Positions 1 to 8,321 of a stretch of 64,000 nucleotides of DNA are shown one piece after another. How positions within the stretch are numbered: position 1 is the first letter of the stretch; the number at the start of each line of letters is the position of its first letter. Source of the DNA: Candidatus Brachythrix odensensis. GTDB taxonomy: Bacteria > Chloroflexota > Anaerolineae > J036 > Brachytrichaceae. Under the pieces are notes generated by a model, which ran no database searches, was not told the origin of the DNA, and saw only the letters and a program-made list of their open reading frames with translations. Where the stretch lies: the NCBI GenBank assembly GCA_016714465.1, contig JADKDT010000001.1, positions 62,001 to 126,000 of the forward strand, read 5' to 3'. The position numbers and the translations under genes are program-made.

Positions 1-1
1 G

Positions 2-3000
2 AGTTCGGCATTCCGGAGCACGCTTGTGGAACTCGAGGGAACGACGTCCATGGGCGACCCGGTCTATCAAAACGCGGTCAGCAATCAGTTTGGCTTCTAT
101 GCCTTTGGCGATCTTGTCACCGGGACTTACCGGCTGTCCGCCTATCAGCCCCTTGGATTCCTGGACGGGAAAGAGGGCCTGGGAACGCTGGGCGGGCTGA
201 AGGGGGAGGACACATTCACGATCACCTACGGGGCCGGCCAATACGGGTCGGAGTACAACTTTGGCGAACTGCCGCCGGCGACGCTCGCCGGCGAGGTCTA
301 CCTCGATATCGATGGGGGTGGAACGCGCCAGCAGAACGAGCCCGGGCTGCCGAGCGTTTCAATCGGGTTGACCGGCTTCGACGACCTGGGCGCGAGCGTC
401 TCCCGCGCATCGCAAACCAATGGCGCCGGCGCCTACACCTTTGGCAGCCTGCGGCCTGGCGTATACACCCTCGCTGAGATCCAGCCGGCCGGCTACACCG
501 ACGGGCAGGACACGCTCGGAAACCTGGGAGGAAGCTTCATTCCGTCGGACACGTTCGCCGGGATCGTAATGGGCGTGGCGGGCTATGGCTACAACTACAA
601 TTTTGGCGAAACGCAGACCGGCCTGGGCGGCTTTGTCTACATCGACGCGGATGTCGATGGCGCATACGATGCGGGCGAAACTGCCCTGTATGGTGTCACA
701 CTGATCCTGACCGGCACTCCCACAGGCGGCGATCCGATCACCCGCACGGCCCAGACCGACAGCTTCGGCTTCTACGGGTTTGGCGATCTGGGGCCGGGGG
801 CCTATCGCATCCGCGAGATTCAACCGCCCAACTATCTCGACGGCATCGACAGCGCCGGGCCGATGGGTGGAAGCGTCGGACCGCTGGGGCAGGACACCAT
901 CGATGTGGCGTATCCCGGCGGCTCCTTCGGCCCGAACAACAACTTCGGCGAATACCTGCCCAACACGCTCCGGGGCTACGTGATCTTTGATGTGATTGAC
1001 AACGGCGTGTACGAAAAGCCGTATTGCCTGGACGCGCCGTTCTGCCAGGGCGCGAACCACAGCCCGGAAGTGGGCATCAATGACGGGATCAAGATCGTGC
1101 TCACCGGCCGAAACGACCTGGGCCAGACCGTGCTGGCCACCGACACCACCAACTCCGCCGGTCAGTATTCCTTCCCGTTGTTGCGCCCGGGGTCGTATAC
1201 GCTCACCGAAATCCATCGGGATGTCGATGTCGACGGCCTCGACACGTCCGTGTCCGCGCCCGAGGCCATCGTCGCCAACGACCAGATCCGCGCGATCTCC
1301 CTGACGATCGGCCAGACCAAGGGCGCCATATTTGGCGAGAAACCCAGCATCACCGGTTACGTCTACCGGGACGACAACGACAACGGCCTGCATGAGCCTA
1401 GCCCGGAAACCCTGTGCAACTCGCCGGAACTGGGGCTCAGCGGGGTCAACCTGCAGCTCACCGGGGTCGACGTCTACAACACCAACGTCACCCTGGGCGC
1501 GGGCTCGTTCGCGCCGGCCTATCCGGTGTCGAATCACTGCTACGATGGCTTCTACTACTGGGGCGGCCTTGTGACCGGAACCTACGCCGTGCGCGAGTTC
1601 CAGCCGGCCGGTTATCTGGACGGGCAGGAGACGGTCGGCACGGGCGGCGGCCTGACGACCACCGACGACATCATCTCGCGCATCGTCTTCACCCCGGGCG
1701 TGGTCATCACCGGTTACAACTTCGGCGAACAACGCAACATCATCGCCGGAAATGTGTATCTCGACACAAATGGCAATGGCGTGCGGGATGGCCCCGACGG
1801 CGGCCTCGACACGCCCGCCACGATCGTGCTTTCCGGCTACAACAACCTGGGCCAGCCGGTGGTCATGACCCGGACGAGCACCGGGTCGTATCAGTTCACC
1901 GGACTGCGCCCGGGCACCTATACCCTCACCGAAATACAGCCCGCGGGCTATTCGGATGGGCAGGAGCAACTGGGCGTCGGCGCAGGCGGCGCGCTCGGCG
2001 CCAACGATCAGTTCGTGAACCTGATCCTGGCGCCCGGCGCCTATGCCACTGACTACAACTTCGGCGAGCTTATCAACGCCAATCTGGGTGGGCGGGTCGC
2101 CTATGTCTGGTATCCCACCCAGGCCGCCGCCTATGGCATCGGAATGGTCAGCGAAACCGTCACCCTGGTGGGAGCGCCGAATGCGGGAGACAGCATCGCC
2201 TTGACCACGACCACGGACGCCAGCGGCTATTACCGCTTCCTGGGCCTGCCGCCCGGCACGTATACCGTCACCCACGTCACCTTCCCACTCGGGTATCGCG
2301 ACTTTGGAGCGGTGGTCTGCTCCTCCGGAGCGGTCGTTCAGAACCGCACCATCGGCGGCATCGCCCTGCAATACGGCACGAACCTGGGGTATTGCGATTT
2401 CCTGCTCGGCCCGACCCTGACGGGCTATGTCTTCGCCGATGACAACGCGAATGGCGCGAAGAATCCCGGCGAAAGCGGGATCGGCGGCACGCCGGTCAGC
2501 CTGCACGGCGTGTTGTCCAACGGTTCGCAGACGACACTCAGTCTTGGCGCGGATTCCGGCGGCTTCTTCGCCTTTGGCGGCCTGTTGACCGGCACCTACC
2601 GCCTGGTCGAGACGCAACCGCAGAACTTCTACGACGGGACCGACGTCGCGGGCAGCCTGGGCGGGCTGACCGGCACGGCTGCGCTTTCAGCGCAACCGGC
2701 CTGGACACCGCCCATCACCGACGACATCATCGCCGGGATCGTCTATACGCCCAACGCGCTCGGGCAAAACTATCTGTTCGCCGAACTTCGGCCGGCCCGG
2801 TTGCGCGGCACCGTTTACTACGACAAGGATGACACCGGCACCTTCACCCCACCCTACCTGGGTCTGGACGAGATCATCTACCCGGTTCGGGTGACCCTGG
2901 ACGGCACAAACGATCTGGGCGAGCCGGTGTATATGACCAACACCGGCGACTCGGGCGCCTTCGACTTCAGCGGGCTTCGTCCGGGCATCTACAGCCTGAC

Positions 3001-4411
3001 AGAAACGCAGCCACCGGGTTACACCGACGGGATCGAGAATGTGGGCAGCAAGGGCGGATCCCTCGGCTATGACCAGTTCCGCCGAATCAATCTCACCTGG
3101 GGAGATGATGCGTTCGGCTATAACTTTGGCGAGCGCAAGTTCGGCATCATCGGGACGGTCTTTGCCGATCGCAACAACAATGGCGTCTTCGAGCCGCCCT
3201 TTGGCCCGGACGTCGGAATTGAGGGGGTTTTGGTCTGGCTGACCGGCACAACGGCCATCGGCGACCCGGTCCTGCTGACCTTCACCACGGGCGGCGCCGG
3301 ATACTTCAATTTCCCCGATCTGCAGCCGGGGATCTACACCCTGAGTGAGACCCAACCCGCCGGATATGCCGATGGACTGGACGCGCTCGGCACCCTGGGC
3401 GGGTGGCTGTCCAACGATCGCGTCACAGGCATCGTTGTCGGCGACCATTCGTTTGGCCAGTCCTATACCTTTGGCGAGCTGCCGCCCAGCACGCTCTCGG
3501 GCTATGTCTACGTCGATGCCAACAACGACGGCTACCGCGGCGGCTACGGCGAGCCCGGGATCGCCGGCGTCACGATCACGCTGGAGGGCCAGAATACGTT
3601 GGGCGATCCGGTCCTTATGCTGACCCGGACCGACGCGCTCGGCCACTACACCTTCCGCGGGATTCCCAACGGCAGTTATTCGCTGCTCGAAACCCAGCCC
3701 AACTTCGTCGACGGGATCGACCGGGCCGGCAGCGGCGCGGGCGGGATTGCCCTGGACGACATCATCGTCGGCATCGGCTTCAACATGATCGCCGATGGCC
3801 ATGACTACAACTTTGGCGAGCGGCCCTCGGCCCTGTCCGGGCATGTGTTCTGGGATGAGAACGGGAACGGGGCCCGCGGAATCACCGAGACCGGACTGAG
3901 CCCGGCCACACTCAGGCTGCGCGGGGTCGACATCAACAGCCAGCCGGTCAACAAGACGACCAGGACGACGTTCGAGGGTTACTACGCCTTCGAGGCATTG
4001 CCTGGGACGTACTGGATCGAACAGGTCCAGCCCTTCGGATATCTCAACGGGCTGGCGATTCCGGGCACGCTGGGTGGGGTCATCTCGGGGGCCAACATCA
4101 TCACCAACATCGTGGTCGGGATCGGCGGGGCGGGGGTCGACTATGACTTCGCCGAGGTCGCCCCGACCGCCATCGACATGGCCGGGGCGATGGGCCTCGA
4201 CCTGGCCTTCCTGCAGAGCGCTTCGATGCAGACCGACCTGGTCAACAAGGCCGGCGTAGGCGGGCTCGGCCCGGCAGCGCCACCCTGGCGGGCTTCCCGA
4301 CCAACGGGCCGACCTTCGCCTATCTCGGCACGGGCAACATGCTCTTCGCCGACCAGCCCAACTCCGGCCCGAACACGTTCGGGCTGGGCGACTACGCCCG
4401 GCTGGCCCTGA
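2..4411 (+). CDS. Giant SdrD_B-repeat surface protein, copy A, fragment 1 (left-truncated, frameshifted)
   Basis: The frame is open from the window edge, so the gene begins outside. The protein consists of about 12 modules of roughly 90-120 residues. Each starts with a Ca-loop-like strand (VYxDxNxNG), continues with a central YxFxxLxPGxYxLxExQPxGYxDG core, and ends in YNFGE. These are the hallmarks of SdrD B-like (Cna_B/prealbumin-like) surface domains, expected to form a long rigid extracellular stalk. Comparison with copy B shows an extra base near position 20 and a missing base near 4262. Residues after about 4262 are therefore out of frame, and the protein continues at 4339-4812. Whether the indels are biological or sequencing errors cannot be decided here; errors look likely. 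Confidence 0.85.
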   Translation, partial: SSAFRSTLVELEGTTSMGDPVYQNAVSNQFGFYAFGDLVTGTYRLSAYQPLGFLDGKEGLGTLGGLKGEDTFTITYGAGQYGSEYNFGELPPATLAGEVYLDIDGGGTRQQNEPGLPSVSIGLTGFDDLGASVSRASQTNGAGAYTFGSLRPGVYTLAEIQPAGYTDGQDTLGNLGGSFIPSDTFAGIVMGVAGYGYNYNFGETQTGLGGFVYIDADVDGAYDAGETALYGVTLILTGTPTGGDPITRTAQTDSFGFYGFGDLGPGAYRIREIQPPNYLDGIDSAGPMGGSVGPLGQDTIDVAYPGGSFGPNNNFGEYLPNTLRGYVIFDVIDNGVYEKPYCLDAPFCQGANHSPEVGINDGIKIVLTGRNDLGQTVLATDTTNSAGQYSFPLLRPGSYTLTEIHRDVDVDGLDTSVSAPEAIVANDQIRAISLTIGQTKGAIFGEKPSITGYVYRDDNDNGLHEPSPETLCNSPELGLSGVNLQLTGVDVYNTNVTLGAGSFAPAYPVSNHCYDGFYYWGGLVTGTYAVREFQPAGYLDGQETVGTGGGLTTTDDIISRIVFTPGVVITGYNFGEQRNIIAGNVYLDTNGNGVRDGPDGGLDTPATIVLSGYNNLGQPVVMTRTSTGSYQFTGLRPGTYTLTEIQPAGYSDGQEQLGVGAGGALGANDQFVNLILAPGAYATDYNFGELINANLGGRVAYVWYPTQAAAYGIGMVSETVTLVGAPNAGDSIALTTTTDASGYYRFLGLPPGTYTVTHVTFPLGYRDFGAVVCSSGAVVQNRTIGGIALQYGTNLGYCDFLLGPTLTGYVFADDNANGAKNPGESGIGGTPVSLHGVLSNGSQTTLSLGADSGGFFAFGGLLTGTYRLVETQPQNFYDGTDVAGSLGGLTGTAALSAQPAWTPPITDDIIAGIVYTPNALGQNYLFAELRPARLRGTVYYDKDDTGTFTPPYLGLDEIIYPVRVTLDGTNDLGEPVYMTNTGDSGAFDFSGLRPGIYSLTETQPPGYTDGIENVGSKGGSLGYDQFRRINLTWGDDAFGYNFGERKFGIIGTVFADRNNNGVFEPPFGPDVGIEGVLVWLTGTTAIGDPVLLTFTTGGAGYFNFPDLQPGIYTLSETQPAGYADGLDALGTLGGWLSNDRVTGIVVGDHSFGQSYTFGELPPSTLSGYVYVDANNDGYRGGYGEPGIAGVTITLEGQNTLGDPVLMLTRTDALGHYTFRGIPNGSYSLLETQPNFVDGIDRAGSGAGGIALDDIIVGIGFNMIADGHDYNFGERPSALSGHVFWDENGNGARGITETGLSPATLRLRGVDINSQPVNKTTRTTFEGYYAFEALPGTYWIEQVQPFGYLNGLAIPGTLGGVISGANIITNIVVGIGGAGVDYDFAEVAPTAIDMAGAMGLDLAFLQSASMQTDLVNKAGVGGLGPAAPPWRASRPTGRPSPISARATCSSPTSPTPARTRSGWATTPGWP

Positions 4412-4812
4412 CCTTCACCGTGCCGGTCACAGCCACTTGCCTGTCGATGGACTTCGCCTTCTTCTCGGAGGAGTTCCCCGAGTTTGTCGGCTCGCAGTTC
4501 AACGACACCTTCGACGCCTTTGTCGACGGCCAGCCCATCGCCCGCGACCAGAATGGCAACCGGATCAGCATCAACTCGGTGTTCGGGGCAACCCCGGGGA
4601 ACGCGCTTGGGACGACCTATGACGCGGCAACTCCGCGCCTGCGCGCCCGGGCGGCGCTCACCCCGGGGCGACCAGCGTCATCACCTTCTTCGTCACGGAC
4701 GTCAGCGACACGGCCTACGACAGCGCGGTCTTCATCGACAAGTTCACCTTTGGCCGGCCGGAGGGCGAGGCCTGCGTGCCCGGAGCCAATCTGCCGGTCG
4801 GGGTTGTGTTGA
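4339..4812 (+). CDS. Giant surface protein, copy A, fragment 2: choice-of-anchor-L-like domain
   Basis: Continuation of the gene at 2-4411 after a one-base deletion. The motif MDFAFFSEEFPEFVGSQFND, followed by DAFVDGQPIARDQNGN and an SINSVFGATPG stretch, is typical of choice-of-anchor L domains. These sit near the C-terminus of secreted or surface proteins. Compared with copy B, one C is missing in a C-run near 4668. The frame therefore goes out of register there, and the tail beyond it (GRPASSPSSS onward) is not real protein. The true sequence resumes in the frame of 4776-5618. Confidence 0.8.
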   Translation: MLFADQPNSGPNTFGLGDYARLALTFTVPVTATCLSMDFAFFSEEFPEFVGSQFNDTFDAFVDGQPIARDQNGNRISINSVFGATPGNALGTTYDAATPRLRARAALTPGRPASSPSSSRTSATRPTTARSSSTSSPLAGRRARPACPEPICRSGLC

Positions 4813-5618
4813 CCAAGACGGTTAGTCTGTGGCCTGAAGCCGGCAACCCGGTCTGCGGGCTGACCGACGCGCTGACGATCACCCAGCCGACCGAGATTGC
4901 CTATTGCTATCGGGCAAACAACACCGGCGAGTACACCCTGACCACCCACAGCCTGGTCGACAGCGCCTTTGGCCCGCTCTTCAGCCAGATGCCGCTGGAG
5001 TTGCTGCCAGGCGAGACCTTCGAGTACATCACCAGCCGGGTGGAGACCCAGACGGCGGTGAGCGTGGGCACGTGGACGGGCGCCTACAGCGGGACGTTCG
5101 CGGCCGCCTCCACTGACGCGACCACCGTGACGCTTCAGGGGCCGGTGATTACCCCGACCCCGTCGCCTGGGAGCGCGACGTTGATGATCCTGCCAGGCAG
5201 CGCGCAGACCTACTACACCCAGCCGATCACGATGGCGGTGATGATCTCGGGGGTCAGCAACCTGGGTGGCTACGAGGTCGCCCTGCGCTTTGACCCCGCT
5301 CAGGTGACGGTCACCGACGTCAGCCAGGGCAGCTTCCTGACGACCACGGGCCGCGGCCTGATCCTGGTCCCGACCCGCTTCGGCCCCGACTATGCGCGCT
5401 TTGGGGCGAGCACGGTTGGCCCGGCGGCCGGCCCGAGCGGGAGCGGGGCGCTGGCCTGGGTTCGGATTGCGCCGCGCGAGAGCGGCACGGCCACCCTCAC
5501 CCTGAGCAACACCCTCGCGACCAACGTCGCGGGTCTATCCATCGAGCTGACCGCGCTTGGCGGCCAGCTCGTTGTCATCCATCCGGGCGCGGCGTATCTG
5601 CCGCGTGTGCTGCGCTAA
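4776..5618 (+). CDS. Giant surface protein, copy A, fragment 3: cohesin-like C-terminal domain, ends YLPRVLR
   Basis: Third piece of copy-A gene 1. The first 120 or so residues finish the anchor-L-like region. From about residue 131 (near nt 5166) a cohesin-like beta-sandwich follows. It has an N-terminal PTPSPGSA linker, VAVMISGVxNLGGYEVALRFDP-type strands, then a TTGR turn, GPSGSGALAWVRI and TLTLSNTLATN. The protein stops 7 residues after the conserved aromatic at YLPRVLR, matching copy B exactly and resembling the gene-2 ends (YLPMVGR, YLPVVGR). In cellulosomes cohesins bind dockerins; here the partner could be the dockerin of the next gene (inference). A 21-bp hairpin follows the stop. 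Confidence 0.8.
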   Translation: MPGANLPVGVVLTKTVSLWPEAGNPVCGLTDALTITQPTEIAYCYRANNTGEYTLTTHSLVDSAFGPLFSQMPLELLPGETFEYITSRVETQTAVSVGTWTGAYSGTFAAASTDATTVTLQGPVITPTPSPGSATLMILPGSAQTYYTQPITMAVMISGVSNLGGYEVALRFDPAQVTVTDVSQGSFLTTTGRGLILVPTRFGPDYARFGASTVGPAAGPSGSGALAWVRIAPRESGTATLTLSNTLATNVAGLSIELTALGGQLVVIHPGAAYLPRVLR

Positions 5619-5625
5619 GGCTATC

Positions 5626-5670
5626 GCCGGGATCGATATCCCCCGCGGAGCGGGGGATATCGATCCCGGC
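5626..5670. terminator. Perfect 21-bp stem-loop between cassette genes A1 and A2
   Basis: Arms 5626-5646 and 5650-5670 are perfectly complementary, with loop GGA and the apical core CCCCCGC/GCGGGGG. The hairpin lies 7 nt after the stop of gene 1 and 17 nt before the start of gene 2. No T-run follows, so it is not a textbook intrinsic terminator. It is one of a family in this window. Confidence 0.75.
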
Positions 5671-5687
5671 AACGGGACAACGAGGCG

Positions 5688-8321
5688 ATGAAACGAGCTT
5701 CACTTTCCTTCCTGACCGGCCCGGGCGCCGCGCGCGTGCTGCTGGCCGCGGCGCTCCTGGCGACATCGTTGTCATCGTCGGTTCCGGCCGGGCCGGAATC
5801 GACCACGCCCGGGTCGCCCATTGCGGCGATGACGGAGACGCCCCGGCTCATCCAGCGCATCCTGGCGGACGAGTTTGAGGCCCAGCCTATTGAGAGCGAC
5901 GAGGCCGGCGAGCTGCCGACGTTTCCGGATCTCGCCGCGGCGTTCCGCCGCCTGCAACTAAAGGACGAAAAGGGGGAGATCCCGCCTGAGGCGCTGTCAA
6001 AAGCCAACTCGCTGTATGCGATGGCGCGCGACCGGACCCGGCTTTCGCCATCCCCCGCCGTTGGCGGAATTTCTCCCGGGGCCTGGACCGCTGAGGGGCC
6101 CACGAATGTCGGCGGCCGCATTCGGTCGATCGTCATTCCGCCCGACAATCCGGATTGGCTCCTGATCGGCGGCGTGGGTGGCGGCGTGTGGGTCAGCGAC
6201 ACGACCGGCTGGCACCCCGCCAATGACAGCCTGCCCAATCTGGCCATCAGCGCGATGGCGGCCAACCCGGTCACGGGCAACATCATCTACGCCGGAACCG
6301 GCGAGGGCTTCCACAACGCCGACGCGCTGCGCGGCGATGGAATCTTTGTGTCCAACGACTCCGGGCAGTCCTGGTCGCAGCTCTCCAGCACCGCTCAGGG
6401 CGGCGCCTCGCCGATGCCCTTCGTAAATCGCCTCGCCGTTTCGGCCGATGGCGCCGTTTTGCTGTCGGCGGCCCGCGACGGGCTCTTCTACAGCGCCGAC
6501 GGGGGATCAACCTGGGTCAACAGGCTGCCCGGAACGCGGACACTGGACGCCCAGTTCCATCCGACATCCACCGTACAGGCCCTCGCCAGCGGTGATGGCT
6601 GGGTCAAGTATTCGTTGAACAAAGGCGCGACCTGGAACGCTTCTTCGGGCTTCCCCGGCGGCACCGGGCGGATTGAGCTCGGCTGGTCGAAGAGCAATCC
6701 GCTCATTGTGTACGCATCCGTGGACAACAACAGCGGCGACGTCTACAAGAGCATCGACGGCGGCGCGAGCTTCACCCTCGTGAACACGGGCCAGAGTTTT
6801 CTCGCCGCGCAGGGTTGGTACGACAATGTCGTATGGGTCAACCCGGTCAACCCGAACGATGTCATTGTCGGGGGCGTCGACATCTACCGGTCGACAAATG
6901 GCGCCGTCAACTTCAGCCAGATCGGAGACTGGTCCCAGTATCAAGACAACAGCGTTTCAGTCCACGCGGACCATCATGTCATCGTTGCGCCGCGCGACTA
7001 CGATGGCGTGATCACCAAGACGATCTGGTTCGGAAACGACGGCGGCCTCTTCAGGGTGGACGATCTCGCCCTGGCAACGACGACTGCCGGATGGACGCAT
7101 ATCGTTGGCCCCGACATCACCCAGTTCTACGGCGTCGCCGCGAGCAATGGCGGCGGGACCACCCGCATTCTCGGGGGCGCCCAGGATAACGGCACCCCGC
7201 TCAACAGCGGGCCGCCCGTTTGGACCTACCTCTATGGCGGCGATGGCGGATCCGTCGCCATCGACCCCGGCGATTCAAGACTCCTGTATGGCGAGTACGT
7301 CCATCTCGAGATCGTCCGGTCACGCGACGGCGGCGCGACGCAGGCCAGCCGGATTGACAAACCGGGCGCGCCTGGCATCGGGCAGATCACGGATTCGCGA
7401 ACGCCGACCAACGCGCTTTTCATCGCGCCTTTCATCCTCGACCCGAACAACTCAAACACGATGCTGGCCGGCGGCGCCTCGCTATGGCGGAGCGCCAACA
7501 TCAGCAGCGCCGTCACAATGCCATCCTGGGCGGCGATCAAACCCCCGCTGGCGCCCGGCGGCGCGTTTACCGAATTGATCAGCGCCATCGCGGTGGCAAA
7601 TGGGAATTCAGACGTCATCTGGGTTGGCCATCAGGAGGGGTCGCTGTTCAAAACCACCAATGGCACCGCTCTGACCCCGAGTTGGACGCCCATTACCTTT
7701 CCGGGTCAACCCACCCGGTATCTCACCCGGATCGTCTTCGATCCGAACAGCACCCAGGTGGTCTACCTCACCTACGGCGGCTTCACCAACACCAACGTCC
7801 TGAAGACCATTGACGGCGGCGCCACCTGGATGACCCTGCCCGGGACCGGGTTGAATGCCCTTCCGGCTGTGCCGGTGCGCGCCTTTGCCGTTCATCCCAA
7901 CAACACCTCGGTGCTGTATGCCGGGACCGAGGTCGGCATCTTCGCCAGCGATGACGGCGGGATCAACTGGGGCGTGCCCGCGGATGGCCCCGCCCATGTG
8001 TCGATCGATCAGCTCACCTGGCTGGGCCAGCGCCTGTATGCGGCGACGCACGGGCGCGGGATCTGGTCGATCTCCCCGTCGATTGCCGGAATTCCGACCC
8101 CGACCCCGACCCCTCGCCCACGCCCACCGGCACGCCCACGCCCCCGGCCGCATGCGCGACGCCCGCGCCGCAGGGGAGTTACGGCATCAACGTGGTCGCC
8201 CGGACCGGCGACAACGGCGTGCTGGAACTGTATGACGGCGTGTCCATCAACGACAAGGGCAACGTCTCCTTTGTCGGCCGCCTGGCCGACACCGACGCCA
8301 TCTACGTCGGGAGCAATGTGA
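5688..8321 (+). CDS. Secreted multidomain protein, copy A, N-terminal part: BNR/sortilin-like propeller
   Basis: The start ATG at 5688 is supported by a signal-peptide-like N-terminus (hydrophobic AARVLLAAALLATSL). After a propeptide-like segment, about 650 residues show repeated BNR/Asp-box patterns (SxDxGxTW; for example SNDSGQSW, SADGGSTW and SIDGGASF) and the IYAGTGEGF and GGVWVS motifs of VPS10/sortilin-like beta-propellers. The propeller is followed by a P/T linker. One base is missing near 8120 in the linker (copy B reads through), so residues after about 8120 are out of frame. The real protein continues in 8192-12505. It is probably exported; substrate unknown. Copy B counterpart: 26658-28607 plus 28490-30649. 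Confidence 0.85.
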   Translation: MKRASLSFLTGPGAARVLLAAALLATSLSSSVPAGPESTTPGSPIAAMTETPRLIQRILADEFEAQPIESDEAGELPTFPDLAAAFRRLQLKDEKGEIPPEALSKANSLYAMARDRTRLSPSPAVGGISPGAWTAEGPTNVGGRIRSIVIPPDNPDWLLIGGVGGGVWVSDTTGWHPANDSLPNLAISAMAANPVTGNIIYAGTGEGFHNADALRGDGIFVSNDSGQSWSQLSSTAQGGASPMPFVNRLAVSADGAVLLSAARDGLFYSADGGSTWVNRLPGTRTLDAQFHPTSTVQALASGDGWVKYSLNKGATWNASSGFPGGTGRIELGWSKSNPLIVYASVDNNSGDVYKSIDGGASFTLVNTGQSFLAAQGWYDNVVWVNPVNPNDVIVGGVDIYRSTNGAVNFSQIGDWSQYQDNSVSVHADHHVIVAPRDYDGVITKTIWFGNDGGLFRVDDLALATTTAGWTHIVGPDITQFYGVAASNGGGTTRILGGAQDNGTPLNSGPPVWTYLYGGDGGSVAIDPGDSRLLYGEYVHLEIVRSRDGGATQASRIDKPGAPGIGQITDSRTPTNALFIAPFILDPNNSNTMLAGGASLWRSANISSAVTMPSWAAIKPPLAPGGAFTELISAIAVANGNSDVIWVGHQEGSLFKTTNGTALTPSWTPITFPGQPTRYLTRIVFDPNSTQVVYLTYGGFTNTNVLKTIDGGATWMTLPGTGLNALPAVPVRAFAVHPNNTSVLYAGTEVGIFASDDGGINWGVPADGPAHVSIDQLTWLGQRLYAATHGRGIWSISPSIAGIPTPTPTPRPRPPARPRPRPHARRPRRRGVTASTWSPGPATTACWNCMTACPSTTRATSPLSAAWPTPTPSTSGAM

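Noticed and set aside
359..3844. Long minus-strand open frames (752 and 385 codons)
   Set aside because: Same mirror effect under copy A; no ribosome site and no recognisable motifs.
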